Below, one piece after another: positions 9,865 through 22,901 of a stretch of DNA of 64,000 nucleotides. The stretch covers positions 191,517,189 to 191,581,188 of the forward strand of contig CM042697.1 in the NCBI GenBank assembly GCA_023614405.1. The letters run 5' to 3'. A model generated the notes under the pieces. It did no database searches, had not been told where the DNA came from, and saw only the letters and a program-made list of their open reading frames with translations. The DNA is from Avena insularis (taxonomy: Eukaryota > Streptophyta > Magnoliopsida > Poales > Poaceae). Position numbers and translations under genes: made by a program. Position 1 is the first letter of the stretch. Each line of letters starts with the position of its first letter.

Positions 9865-12174
9865 CTATCGGTGGCGGGTATCCATCCGCACCATTGTTCT
9901 GTGCTGTGCAGCCGTAGGCTGCGAGGGTCCTCCGGGTGGTGGCGGTGCCCCGTGGGCTACGACTCCTGGAGCGGGTGCAAATCCTGGGTTCACCACCTGG
10001 CGTCGCATCTGGGAGAGGCCCTCGCTGAGTTTATAAAACTCCTGGCAGTCCTTGAGCATGTGGCTGACATTCTTCTTACCATCTTGCTTGTCGATGTAGA
10101 AGTGGATGGTGCAGGGACCTGATAGCTTGTCGTATGCCGAAGGCTCATCGTCGTAGTTGCGATGTTGCCACGTTTGGGTGGGCCGCCCACCATTGCGGTA
10201 CCCACTATTGTGGTACCCGCTGTTGCGGTTGCCATCATCACGACGATCGGTGTAGCCACCCGCAACCATGTCGACTTCCTCGCGATCGTCATAGACGCAT
10301 GATCTTCTCTTTCCGCGACGATCATGCCTGCGGTCGAAGTCGTCCTCATCATCCGAGGGTGCTCGGTTGACGGCATCTTCGCCATCTGCCAAGCGATTGG
10401 CGATATCCATCAGGTGATCGAGGGTTTTGGGCTTGACTCGCCCAACCTCCTCCTTGAATTCACGGCGCTTGGCACCGTCCTTGAAGATGTTTGCCCTCTC
10501 CTCGAAGATGTTTGTGGCGGAGTTCTTGATGACAGACCAGTGCAGTATGTACGAGCGGATGGACTCATTGGTCTGTTAGGTGTAGGCCCGCAGCAGTTGG
10601 ATTGAGGCTGGTCTCTTGCTAATTCCGTTGAAATTGTGGATGAAGCTGTATGCCAGCTCTTCCCAACTTCTGATGGAGCCGGAGGGGAGGCTGCTGAGCT
10701 AGGCCCTTCCTACGCCTGTCAGCTGCAGCTAGAGGCACTACATGGTGGTGCTTTTGTTCCTGCCATGGAGCTTGACTGACAACAAATGATCTTCGAGTCA
10801 GGTTTTTGGCTCCTGTGCGCCGTCGAACTTCGGGTTATTCGAAGGGATCTTGAAGTTTTTTGGCATCCTCGACTGCCAAACGGACCTGCTGAAGCACCTG
10901 GCTCCGCATAGCTCTTCGTTGTCCTCTTCAGACTTAGTTGAGCAAGCATGCCTAGCGCGTGATTTTTTGATCTTGCGCTGTGTGAGCTCGCTATGAGCAT
11001 CGTAGTTGCTGCTCCTGCACCGTGGGCTCCGGTGGCGTCGAGGCAGATTATGTTCTTCCTCCTTGGATGAGGGTGTGCGGCTTCGAGTGAACCTTACCGC
11101 GGCCTTTTTCTTTGTCTCTACGGGTGTTTCGTCGTGGAGCGCAGCTCCGATGAGTCCGAGGCCTGCAAGCACAGACTTATGGATCACGTTCTTCGGGTCT
11201 CTCGCTGGTGGCAGGTTGGACGCGAGGTAAGTGGTATCCGCCATGACCGCGGCCTGCAGTGTTTTAGGCATGATATTGCCTTGCGAGTCCATCGTCATGA
11301 AGGACGTGTCGAGTGATTTGGTGACCTCGTGTCGTGCGGTGGGGTCCATGTGCTCTAGGCGAGAGCGGTACCAGCGGGCATAGTTGCCATGTGAAGAGGA
11401 GCCGCCAACGGCGGAGATTGCAGCTTGCTGCATGCTTGATTCATCAGCTGGCCGCTTGCGTTTTTCGAGGACGCATTGTAGCTTGACCTGTCGATTGTGT
11501 TCCTCGATCAGGAGCCAATGATAGGCCATCAGCATGTCGCGGGAGGCGTCAACAGGTAAGATGTGATTGCCCCATACAGCTTCGCACGATCTCCCAGCCC
11601 TCATCATTGAGGTGGATTTCTTTGTGGGCACGATTTACGCCCTCAGTGCCTCGAGGTGCCCTATTCCCGTTGGGATTTTGCGGGTTTGCCATGTTTCCTC
11701 CGTTCTCAACCTGAGGGTTGGGAGGGGGATTCAGTGGTGCCTCGGTTCCATCGTTGACGTCACCGCCATGGATGGCAGCGCACATGTAGTGCTCACAAAG
11801 AGGGTCCCTGCTCCCGCAGCTTTCAGATTCGGAACCATAGGTTCCTTCATCCAAAGGGGAGTCACACAGATCGGAGTTGCAGCTGCTGCTGTCATCCGAA
11901 TCTCCCGTCAGCGGTGAAGTGCGCGGGGCTTCTATGGGTGGGACCCATGAAGCGGGCCTGATTGAAGGAAGTGGCACCCGCTCTGGGAGGTGGAGGGTGC
12001 CGGTCTACCGCACCTGGAAGCAGAAGCTCCCGAACAGCATATCGATTCCGTCTCCTACGGACTCGAAATCTTTTCAGGTGGTCGGTGAGTGAGTAGTGAA
12101 GTAGAAAGCGCCGAAGAGGAGGTGATTCTGCGTCGCCAAGGAATCATAGATTGCTCCGGATGGGACCGTCACAA
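9865..12174 (-). pseudogene. gag of element B
   Basis: Minus-strand gag in several frames: 11549-11977 (N-terminal acidic region, SDDSSSCNSDLCDSPLDEGT), 10798-11631 (277 aa, EHNRQVKLQCVLEKRKR, HMDPTARHEVTKSLDTSFM, Arg/Ser patch, capsid start NFKIPSNNPKFDGA), and 9865-10410 (181 aa, Gly/Asn/Arg-rich GYHNSGYRNGGR, then GPCTIHFYIDKQDGKK and a Pro/Ala tail). The ATG used by A is GTG here (near 12172). Domain order matches A's gag, so each copy helps read the other. Confidence 0.75.
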
Positions 12175-12215
12175 CTGCACAATCAGCGTTCCCAGTTCCC
12201 ATAGACGATGCTAAT

Positions 12216-12705
12216 TGACGAGGTTTGATCTCGTCAATGCCCATTGTTATGGACTTGGGTTTTGGAGAAGATGGGGATGATGCAAGTCACGAGACGGTTA
12301 ACAGGCAAGCAACACGGGGAAACGAGGTTTACCCAGGTTTAGGACCCCGGAGGGAAAACCCTACTCATGCTTATGTGTACTTGATTACGGTGGAACCGAA
12401 GGTTATAGGGGGTGCACAGATGCGATCTGGCGTGAGGTGTGTGTATGAGTTGGATGATCCTCCTCACCGTGCCTTCCTGGCCCTTATATAGATAGGCCAG
12501 GTCTCGGGGGTAGGTCGAGTAGATTACAGGTTAGGGTTGAACCCTTTGAAATTCTATCTAAAACTAGTCGTGTCCTTCAAGGAGTCGAACTTGTAATAGG
12601 CTTGGGCCACCAAAAATATTCTTGGACAGCAAGTATTCACGTGGGCCTTCCCTGGGCTAGACCGAGTATACCAATGTGAGGCACCCATAGGGTATATCAA
12701 TGTCA
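12216..12705 (-). repeat. 5' LTR of element B
   Basis: About 490 bp, minus strand, TGACAT..CTCGTCA, colinear with A's LTR and with many substitutions. A TATA-like word lies at 12484-12490. The adjacent PBS region (12198-12215) has decayed away from TGGCGCC. Confidence 0.82.
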
Positions 12706-12710
12706 GCGTG

Positions 12711-15373
12711 GGTACCTCAGGTGCTAGCAGTGTTGTTGGGTGCTTGTGGTATGGTGTATGTGAAGAGAAGGTGGTGATGGATGCGCTGAGGTGATGATGT
12801 GGAGATACAACAAGATCTTCAAATACTCGTGCATCCTATGAACTGATAGCATCAACACAAGTTCCCTGATGAAGCCGGAACTCCAGGAGCTCTGCCCCAA
12901 ACCCCAAGACTGTCAAGGGGGAACCGATGACCCGGTCTCAAGGATCCGAAGCCCCGAACCAAGATCGCCTTCCCGGATACCATGACCATCTACACATACC
13001 CGAAGACCGATCCCCGAAGACCCGAACCCGATCTCGTCGAACCCTGGCGAACCCCAAGATTGTCGATACCCAATGTATGACCCCTTCCCGATACCCTATT
13101 TTGATAATATAATACAACTTGTCGCATATTCAATTATTCATGCTTTCATCTCATCATGTGATTTGGGGGCCTTATGATGATTCACCTCATAATTAAATAT
13201 GGTGGCCATATGTGGGCTTTTCTAGTCTTATATTGGCCCCATTTAAATTTGTGTAGAGAACCGATGCCGTGTTTTGACTTGTTAAGACAATATTTAAATT
13301 GCAGGGTATCTAAACAACATATACCATCTAAATAATTTTCGGGACCCCGGTTCCGCTTAATATTGCCTAGTTTCATCAAATCTTTGCCATGTCATCCATC
13401 ATGCCCGATCTTCTGTTGTAGTATTAAATAGTGCATCCGGTGTTTATTTTAGTGCTTTGCTTCTTCATGGATTAGGCTAATGAGTTGATGCGAGAGTTGA
13501 CTCGATATTCAGATGAATATTCGGCAGTGTTTTCCAGGCAAGCATTCTCCCCCTTTATACCTATCTTACTTTTATAGTCTTTATTTACTCCTGTTGATCT
13601 ATTGCTATCTGTGTTGCGATGCTCTAGTTTTCGTACCCGTGATATCCCTTGCAGCCACAATATTGCCTTGGAAACCTCCTATTACATGTGGTTTGGTAGA
13701 TACTCGGCCTTGCGTGTCGTAGTCGCTTGCTGAGGTGCTGCTACATGTCGTCAAGTACCAAAGTTGTTGGAAGGTTGCCATATGCTTTATGTTGGAGACA
13801 ATCATGACTTAAATAACAATTTTATATTAAATTGATGGGAATATTCATAACTAATGCAGAGGCACCGGTGGACAATAGATGTCATTTGGTTTTTAACAGC
13901 TCACTAGTGTCCCATAGGACCCCGAGTACTTGATACCTGTTCCTTGACTATCGCACTATCTGCATGTGGGACCATGAATCCCCTTAGCCAGAGATTGAAT
14001 CATATCTATTTCTTGGGGCCACAAACTAGTTTGGGGATTTATTACTATCATGTACTTATGCCATGCTTATGCCATGTTTACTGCTTTATTTACTACTGTT
14101 GCTCGTGGAGAGCGTTTACTGCTGTACTATTTAGATAAGTGGAATTTTTTATGGTATCAATAAGCCCAGTCACACTTTCGGGTTCCCAGTCGTTTACAAC
14201 CATTGACACAAACCTCTGGATCCATCTCAGAGCTGGCCAACTTCGTCGCGGGTAGATTAGTGGGGTGGCCCCTTGAAACATTATATGAATCTTGTGATTG
14301 CTTTGTCATGATGCCTCGTTGGGTTTTCATTTGGTTTTTCCAAGGTTGATCGTGCGTGTGTTGCTATTTGTGCCCCCTGCAGTGTAAATCTTTCTGAAAG
14401 CCATGTCCATGGTTATGGACGACTTGGAGCACAGTATCTCGATAATAAACAACTATAACTAAGGTAGTGCTATGAATTTGACTTTGGAATGACTAGTAAT
14501 CAGCTTCACTACAACGGAATAGCTAAATAAAAGTATCAACAACTACTGGATTTGGGATTTCTCATGCTATTTGTATCTGACTAGTAATTATTGCAACTAC
14601 AACGGAATGGTTAACTAAAATTACCCACTTCTTATGATATCAGGATGACTCATGCTATCTACATCTGACTACTAATTGATGCAACTATAATGGAATGAAT
14701 AAAATTGCCAACTGTGTGAGTTTCCTTAGTATTACTTCTTCGTTTGGTCTCGAAGGGGAATACCAGGATGGGTATGATTAGTGTTAATATCAGGTTAGAT
14801 CCGAATAGTTCTTTCTTATCCATCTCTAATAGCCGACAGTTGTATCGAGTCTCTATAGGTTGTTTAGTGCATTTTGCGCTACCGCGTCAGTCCACCATAC
14901 CTATGTAGTCAAGGATCGCCGAATTCTAAGACTCGCCATGTACTGGCCTTAGTACTAACCTCTCTCTTTTTTCATTTGCCCTTTGTTGGCACCCCTTTTC
15001 ATTAGTAGGTTTGAGATCGACATCGTTAGCAGGGTTACCCTTCTGGCTTGGCCTGTGCAGGGTTATGTACGCCATTGGTTATTCTTCAGGGCTCTTAGCC
15101 AAATTGCATCTTGTCCATACTCGGACACTGTATCGTTTTCAAGGTGATTGGATCATTGTACTGCATATCTGTATTCTTGAATCCTTGAGTCGTTGTTATA
15201 TATATACATATATATATATATGTTCTATAGGTTCCATCGTGGACTAATGTGTAATGGTATTACTTTGTTTTCCACACGCACGAAAGTGCCTGGTGGGCAC
15301 CTTTGAATTGTTTCTATGCGGGTTTGGCGAGAATCGTTAAAACTTGCATTAGGGCCGATCCGAGGGTATTACA
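12711..15373 (+). repeat. Probable 5' LTR of gypsy element H (left part missing)
   Basis: It ends in GGGTATTACA followed by a tRNA-iMet-type primer binding site, so the right edge at 15373 is an LTR end. The left part is cut by element B. No coding is visible. The first 380 bp are C/A-rich with repeated CCCGAA words (12890-13090); the rest is AT-richer. This visible part does not overlap the visible part of the 3' LTR (16222-16684), so the pairing cannot be checked within the window. Confidence 0.55.
15197..15221. repeat. (TA)n microsatellite
   Basis: TA-repeat tract with a single interrupting C, inside the H LTR. Confidence 0.9.
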
Positions 15374-16221
15374 GAGTGGTACCAGAGCTCATCAGTTACG
15401 ATACCATACTAGTCCAGCCTGTATGATAACCTAGCTAACGACCTATGTAGAGTGTCAAAACTATTTTACAAAATCGGTTGAATAGGTCCGATTAGTTCTG
15501 ATTTTACTCCTTACCCCTATGCTATTCTCCTCTTACCTTGCGCGTTTAAATCTTCTCTCTTACCTTGTTCAAGCCCTAGATTTCTTGTGGTTAGTTTTCT
15601 GTCGTACCTTTAGGGTTTCGCTTCCATCCTATTGTAACGGTGCTTTGACATCCAGACTTCTTGATATCTGAGGAATTTTCCTTTGTTGTACCTTTTAGTG
15701 GACTGAAAATTTACTAAAAATTTTCTTTGTATCTTCCGGTGTTTTTGACGCGACGACCTCATCTGCATTAGATCTGATGAAGAGCCTGCATCATTCCTTT
15801 GTTTCCGAGCATCGCTTGTCAAGATCTTCAGTCTGAACTCCGGGAGATGGTTGCATAATTATCCTATTCATGTGTGAAGTAATGCTTTGGGTGCGTGATG
15901 GACTGATCACCATCCGACTACTCTTATCATTTTCTCTTGTACATTGAATCAGTAGATTAAGCAATTCTACTCCTTCCATAGAAGAGAGGTGGCCTTCCCT
16001 TTGGAGACCTCGACCTTCATCTTTGTTTATAAAAAGTGTTCTCTCGATGAACGACAACATTGACCCTTGTTGGTGGTGTCGCCGATTTCAAGACAAAGAA
16101 AGAATCCTTGTTAGTGGTGTCGCAAGGATCTACATGAAGCGAGAAGATTCTGATCGTCGGCCTTTCCCCCATACAAGGAGGCGGATCTCGAGTGCGAGAT
16201 GCATTGTTAGTGGTGTCGAAT
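15374..16221 (+). mobile_element. Internal region of gypsy element H (short, non-coding)
   Basis: It starts with GAGTGGTACCAGAGC (15374-15388), an initiator-Met-tRNA type PBS, and runs only 848 bp to the next LTR start. No gag or pol domain is recognisable in any frame. Three copies of TTGTTRGTGGTGTCG lie at about 16067, 16108 and 16204, the last almost touching the LTR. No purine tract precedes the LTR. It is best read as a large internal deletion or a non-autonomous derivative. Confidence 0.55.
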
Positions 16222-16684
16222 TGTAGCACCCTAGGAAAAACACTACCATAAAATTGCTCGTTGTTGTGCATCATCACGATTGCATGCTCATGTCATCATG
16301 CCACATTGCATTTGAGCATCCTCATGTCTATATTTCAAATTATTTGCTAAAAACTATTTTATAAAAGGCTCTTTTTTTCAAATAACTCCTGTTTATTTTA
16401 AATATAAAACCCTCGGTCTGCTCGGATCTTTTATTTGTCTAAACTATTTTACAAAAGAATACTTTAAATTAAATAAAAATAATAAATAACCTTTTTGTTC
16501 GGGGAGGCTGCCACTGGCCAGGCCCAAAGGTCCAGCTTGTAGCAGCCTACCGCCCCAAACCCTAGTTTCCCCTAACCCTAATCCTACAACCCCTACCCAG
16601 CCCTAACCGAATCCACCTCTACCCCCAAACCCTAGCTACCATACCACACCACACACCATTCCACCCGCCGCCACACCCTAGCTA
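16222..16684 (+). repeat. 3' LTR of element H, first 463 bp
   Basis: It begins TGTAGCACCCTAGG and is AT-rich, then C/A-rich (CCCTAA/CCACACC words). It is interrupted at 16684 by the BARE element; the remainder should follow BARE's 3' LTR, right of the window. Confidence 0.6.
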
Positions 16685-17762
16685 TGTTGGAGATATGTCC
16701 TAGAGGTAATAATAAAAGTAGTTATTATTATATCTTTGTGTTTATGATAAATGTTTAAATTCATGCTATAACTGTAATAACCGGAAAAATTAACACTTGT
16801 GTGATTTGTAATCTAGTTAGAGTCCCTAGTAAAGCCTCTTTATAATACTAGCTTGTTGGTTGATAGATGATCATGGTTCCTGATCATGAACATTGAGATG
16901 TTATTAACAACAAGATCATATCATTAGGAGAATGGCGTGATGGACATACTCCTATAGATAAGCGTAGCATAAAGATCAAGTCATTTCAATAGGTCGTTTG
17001 CTATAAGATTTCAGATAAACCTAATTCCTTCGACCATGAGATCATGCAAATCACCATTACCGGATGGATGCTTTGATGACATCAAACACCACTTCGTAAC
17101 TGGGTGGTTATAAAGGTGGCATTGAGTGTTCGGAAAGTACGTGTTGAGGCACATAGATCAAGAGTGGTATTTGTCCATCCATATGACTGATAGATATAGT
17201 CTGGGCCCTCTCGGTGGAATGTCATCCAATTATCTTGCAAGCATGTGACTGGCTCACAAGGGGTCACATATCACAGGAACGAGTAAAGAGTACTTATCGG
17301 TAACGGGGTTGAACTGGGTATGCAGAGATACCGACGATCAGACCTCAGATAAGTAAAATATCGCGAGACAAAGAGAAATTGGTATCGTATGTAAATGGTT
17401 CATTCGATCACAAAGTAATCATAGAAATATGTGGGAACCATATGAATTTCCAGATTCCTCTATTGGTTACTGATCGAAGAAGAGTCTCGGTCATGTATGA
17501 ATAATCCACGAACCATAGGGAGACACACTTAAGGATTCAATGTTGTTTAGTAGATATGGAATGTGAGTAAGAAGACCGAATGTTGTTTGGAGTCTTGGAT
17601 GGGATTCGGGATATCACGAGGAGATCCGAAGAATAAGATTCATATAAGGAAAGTCCAATTCCTGAGTTCGGGAATGATTCCGATGTTTTTACCGGAATAA
17701 TCTAGAAGGGTCTAGAAGGTTCACCGAACCAGAAGGGGAAGGGTACATGAATGTGTCATGAC

Positions 17763-20700
17763 TGTAAGATCCCACCTTTATAAAGGTAACGATCCCTCTG
17801 ATTGCAATGCTAGTCCCTGGATCAATTGCTAGCATCCACAGTTTAAGATGAAGTACATAGAAAGAAAGGTCATTATTACATCGTCATTCCAGAGATAACA
17901 TGGTCTTTTACAACTCCATAGCCATAGGCTAGTACAAGAGTTTAACTTAACAATATAAAAATAGAAGTCTTCATCTTCATGTGCCACAGGCAAGCATGTT
18001 GAGTGTAGACTCATAACCCCTAATCATCATCAGAGTAACCTACAACATCACAAGTTACAGCCACAGTGGGTCAATACATTGGAATAGTATTGGCAAGTGA
18101 TACCTTAGTAGAATATTAGCATCTAGTTACTACATGAATTTGGCTAAGTGTAGCTTAGGCTTGCTTTGCTCAAAATAGGTTTTACCTATCAGTTGAAAAC
18201 ACTAAGATTTTGTTTGGCAAAAACTCCCAAGGAACCACCAATAGAAATTGGTGAACCTTCACCCTTGTTCAACCACAAGTTTTAACTTAGAAAATTGGGA
18301 TGAGGAGATTCTTGATAGCTTCCATGTCTTGATGCTCAAATTGTCCATTACCGGGGACACGGCTAAGTACTTAGTTTCTTCCATCTGCAGAGGTGGTGCA
18401 CTTTCCCCACAAGACTTGATTTTCACCAAGACAATACCTTTCAGAAGCCTTCCCTTAGACCAAAATGGATGCGTTCCAAACCTATCAATCCCCTACCACC
18501 AACTGTCCATTTGGCTAAGTTATTGCAACCTATATGATCCAGGCAGAGCCCATAATGCCATATGGCTGCACTGGAAGCTTCTTAACATTTGGCATCTCAA
18601 ATCCCTTTGTTCTTGGGTGGCAATCCACAAGTGAGATACACAAGGTAAACCATAGAAATGGCCTTGTGTAACCACTCAACCAAAAACCACCAGGCAATTA
18701 CCCTTCCACCCAGGTGTTTCATTCACTTAGTTGTTTTATTAAGAAAAAACCATAAGTCAAAGACTTAGCAATATTTTTACATAGCATGTATATATTCCAC
18801 CCTTGGTTTCTACTAGCTAGGCTAAGCATAGCAATATCAAGTATCTTAACTTAGAGAAAATTCTAACAATTCTACAACTACTAGGATTTCCCAAGCATAG
18901 CATATAGATACTTAGCAAAATATTCATGCAAGCCCTATACAAAATATTTCTAATGCATAATCAAAATATTGGGATAAAAATATGAAGCAACACTTGACTT
19001 GGTAGTTTGGGGAGTAGCAACAATACTCACAATCACAATCACCACTAGCACCAAAATCTACACATAAAATTATAGCACCAAATTCACATATCAAAATAAA
19101 CAAGAAAAAGTATATGAATGCATGCAAATGCCATGTGATGATTTTCTAAATCAAACAAGAAAAGTGGAACCGTACTGAATCATAAACAAAACAATTTTAC
19201 ACTAACTAAAATTATTTTGGCCCTTAAAACATTTTCTATATAATTTTTATACACAAAATAAGCTTACAAATGCCTCTACAAAAACAACTAAGTTTACAGA
19301 AGCAATTAATTAAACAAAGTGTATGGTTGGATAGAATTCTTTCTCCTGATTCCAATGATATAAAATTTACAAAATTTGAACGTGTGGATCAAAAGTTATG
19401 AGTTTTGCAAGTTTGAACGACTAATAGATCTAATTTCAGATTTTAAATCAAAACACAGGCACGCGGCGCTATCTGATTGGTCGATACCGTTTCGCGCGGA
19501 TCACGCTCGCGGGCCGTTGGATCTAACTAGCTACGCACAGCTCATATATGTACGTACCGCTTCACCTAAGATCTAATCGCGGCCATGAGATCCAAATCCA
19601 ACGGGCATCTTTGCCCTGACCAAAGACTGGCGGCGCTGAGTCAACGGCGAGCGGCAGCGCGCTCGGGCGGTGGTGCTACCGGCGATACAGGAAGCACTAG
19701 GGGAAGGAGATTAGCTCACCAGTCTCGCCGTGAAGTGCTGGTTCTCGAGGTGGTCGCCGTTTACCAAGGGGCACACGGGGTCGTCAGGGATTGCTCTTCG
19801 GAGTTGCTTCAGTCATCGGGTGCGGCTGCTCGTCATTGTTGGCGAGGATGTAGATCATGCCAGAGAAAAATAAGCCGTGCGTCAGATGCGGGAAGCGATG
19901 CTGGTCATGCGAGTATCAAAGAGAGGGCAAGGCGCGGTCAGAACTAACCAGAACAGCTCGCCGGAGTTGATGGTTTTGTCGGACACTTGCTGTCGTCGAC
20001 GTTGCCGAGGCTCTGGACGATCCTAGCACACAACAGTGGTGTTAAACGACGCGCAAGGATGCAGTGAACAAGCTAGCAAGGCCAGGAGGCGAGGGGTGGG
20101 GAGTTCTCACCGGAATTCGCCGCCAGAGTTCGTCGGTACAGCGGCGGTGTGAGAGTAACTGGGGGCAGCCTGGTGGCGGAGCAAGCAAGTTGAGCGAGGG
20201 GAAATGGTCGTCGAGGGTGGGGATTAAGTAGACGAGCGAGGAGGGGTAATTACTCCGGGAATCAAGTGCAATCAACAGATTTGGTTTCGGGAGGAAATGG
20301 CAGAGGGGAGCAGTTCCTCCGACGCGTGATTGACGCCGATGCTGAGGTGGATGGTGGGGTCGGAGCGTCAGTGAGGGGGGTGTGCGCGGGTTGAGTGAGA
20401 AACAGAGGGAGAAGGGAAATCCCGTGTGGGATGCTTTTGCTTCTGGGCCAAAAGAGTGGCGCCGACCTGTTTTCATTTCTTTTATCTTTTTCCATTTCTG
20501 TTTTGATTTTCTGGAAACATTTTCAAAAGGTTTTCAAAAGAATCTGAATTCAAATTTTTCCTGAATCTTTATAGGATGGAACATGCACTTATTTGAGTAT
20601 TTAACAATGTTGTTTACTCAAATTTATATTGGTCCATTGGAATTTAAATAAAATAGTGCCTTTATCATTTGTTTAATAAAGACATATGAATGGTTTTAAA

Positions 20701-20938
20701 TTCATACTTTGCTTTGAAAACTTTGTCCAAGCTTTAGAAAATATCAATCAACCATAGGATCAATTCTCTACTGATCAAAACAAGGTCTTCCTTCTTATAA
20801 GGTAGAAATAAGGCTAATGCCTTGCTTGCATAAAATAATAGATCACAAAGTTTCTAATTTTGAGGAAATGATCCTAAAATGAGTATGCATGCATGAATGA
20901 TGTGCAAACTTTGAAAAAATGATTTTAGGGATGTTACA
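17763..20938 (-). mobile_element. Solo LTR LL1 of a long-LTR family
   Basis: 3176 bp, TGTAAGATCCC..GGGATGTTACA, flanked by perfect 5-bp duplications atgac (17758-17762 and 20939-20943). Its left end matches the reverse complement of the right ends of LL2 and LL3 (AATGCTAGTCCCTGGATCAA, GCTAGCATCCACAG), so it is the same family in reverse orientation. It has no internal LTR pair, PBS or coding domain. The conserved palindromic core lies at 18342-18411. It is shorter than LL2/LL3, so internal deletions are likely. Confidence 0.85.
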
Positions 20939-21169
20939 ATGACAAAGTGGAATGGTTGCATCATGTACTAGGTCAAAGGGTTGTGCAAATAAAAGAGAGA
21001 AATCAAACTCCAAAATTGGAAGTCAAAAGGAAAGTTTGAAAAGTCAAACTAGGACAATGTATCCTGGTGGAGGGAGGAGATTAAATCTCCTCTCCCTCCA
21101 CCACGTGCCAAGGAGGAGAGGGAGTTGGGGGAGGATTCAACCTCCCCTCCCCTAGCCGCACCCCATCTC

Positions 21170-21176
21170 ATAAATA
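21170..21176 (+). promoter_or_regulatory. TATA box of the BARE LTR
   Basis: ATAAATA in CATAAATAGAGG about 545 bp before the LTR end, at the usual place for the BARE promoter. Confidence 0.6.
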
Positions 21177-21713
21177 GAGGGGAGGGGTCTTCCCCTCCAA
21201 CAAAACTACAGACACCACCAAAACCCTAGCCCCCAAGTCGCCGCCGCCGCCGTATGTAGCCACCACCGGCCCCACCTCCTCCCTCAGCTTCTAGATCTAG
21301 TTGCCGAGGAACCCTTCTACTCCATCCTACCCACTCCGGATTAAGGTGAATCCCTGCGGGATCTCCCCTCTAACTCCGACACCACGCCATCGTGCTGACG
21401 GAATCGCGAGGAGAGAGCTACAACCTCTGCTGCCTGCTGGAACAAGGGAGACAAAGGTATTCATCAAGTACCAAACATGTGACGGACTACGGGAGCACTG
21501 TTGGAACATGGCGCCAGAAGGATCATCTACGCGATCTTGAGATCGGCAAGTGAACGACTACATCACCCACGAGAATCTTCTCTCTTTAACCGCTTTGGAA
21601 TCTTCGAGGGTGAGTACTCTATCAACTCGTTGCTACAATCTAGTAGATAGATCTTGGCTTGTGTGTGTTCATGAAGTAGATTTTTTTTGTTTTCCATGCT
21701 ACAAACCCCTACA

Positions 21714-21728
21714 GCGGTATCAGAGCCA
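21714..21728 (+). promoter_or_regulatory. Primer binding site of BARE
   Basis: GCGGTATCAGAGCC immediately after the LTR; one base from the initiator-Met-tRNA consensus TGGTATCAGAGC. Confidence 0.85.
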
Positions 21729-22901
21729 TGTCTATATGTAGATCTGTTGCACGAGTAGAACACAATGGTCATTGTGGGCGTTGATGCTTTTATTATCAAT
21801 TGCTTCTTGTTTACTTTGCATCTTGTGGTATGGTGGGATGAAGCGGCCTGGGATAACCTTACATGACATCGCTCATGAGACTTGCTCCACCCTCAACATG
21901 CAACTTGTATTGCATACGTGGCTTTGCGGGTGTCTGTCTCTCCCACCATAGTAAAGATTCAATTTACAACGGGCACTTGATAGTTCAAGCATCAATGTTG
22001 TGGTTCTTGTTCGTAACTTAGAATGACACTTATTGAACACCCCAAACCCATACAATATGTAAAGAAAATTAGAGGCGTCTAACTTTGTTTTGTAGGGATG
22101 TGTTGTGATGTGATATGGCCACGATTTTGATCATATATGATGTATGCAATGATCCTTATTGTAAGTCGGCAACCAACAGGATCCTTATGTTGTCTTTTAA
22201 TTTTGTTAAGACCTGTGTGTCTATTATTCAAAGTAGTTGTAATAGTTGATGCTGGTGGACAACAACCATGGAGCGGTGCCATTGACCTTGACGTCATGCC
22301 GGTGATGATGGAGATCATGTTCGTTCTTGAAGATGGATATCCGAAGCACAAGAAGAAAGGCCATATCATATCACATATTTTGAATTGCATGTGATGTTAA
22401 TCCTTTTATGCATCTTGTATTGCTTAGATTGCAACGATAGTATTATAATATGATCCCTCTCACAAAATATCAATTTATAAAGTTTTTATCCTTAGTAGGC
22501 ACCATTGCCAAGACTCGTTGTTTCGAAGCACCACATGATGATCGGGTGTGTTAGATTCTGCGAGTGTATACAATGGGAGCAAGCCAGATTTGCTCATGCG
22601 GAAACTAAGTTTAATCTTGACGAGCCTAGCATGTACAGACATGGTCTCAGAACATGGATCACCGAAAGGTAATGCATGAGTCATATAGTAGACATGATGA
22701 ACATGTTGATTGTTCGCCTTTGAAACTACATTATTTCTCGTGATGATCGGACATGATGTAGTGGATTTGGTTCGTGTGATCACTAAAACAATGTGATGGA
22801 TATTGTTTTGAGTGGGAGTTCACATATATTAATTTAACTATTAATTAGAATTCAATTTGTCATAAACTTAGTCTAAACTATTGCAAATATGTTGTAGATC
22901 A
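21729..22901 (+). other. BARE untranslated leader
   Basis: 1.17 kb between PBS and gag with no substantial reading frame. Long leaders are normal for this family and hold packaging and dimerisation signals there. I see no separate insertion in it. Confidence 0.65.

Larger units (their letters stand above)
9352..12705 (-). mobile_element. Tat-type Ty3/gypsy retrotransposon B (5' part)
   Basis: Same family and strand as A. The 5' LTR (12705-12216) is followed by gag (about 12174-9865) and protease (9859-9413), then the spacer, cut at about 9357 where A's LTR begins. The rest of B is expected beyond A and T1, left of the window. On its right it borders the sequence I assign to H; the flanking pentamer 12706-12710 is gcgtg. 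It is heavily degenerate. Confidence 0.8.
16685..21713 (+). repeat. 5' LTR of BARE (interrupted by LL1)
   Basis: Two pieces, 16685-17762 and 20944-21713, give about 1.85 kb after removing LL1 and one target duplication, the usual size for this family. It ends ACCCCTACA. A TATA box lies at 21170-21176, followed by a C-rich leader with CCGCCGCCGCC. Confidence 0.9.

Noticed and set aside
19440..20560. GC-rich block with several overlapping frames as a host gene or CpG island
   Set aside because: It lies inside solo LTR LL1, the frames show no domain, and similar C-rich blocks occur at the corresponding place in LL2 and LL3.
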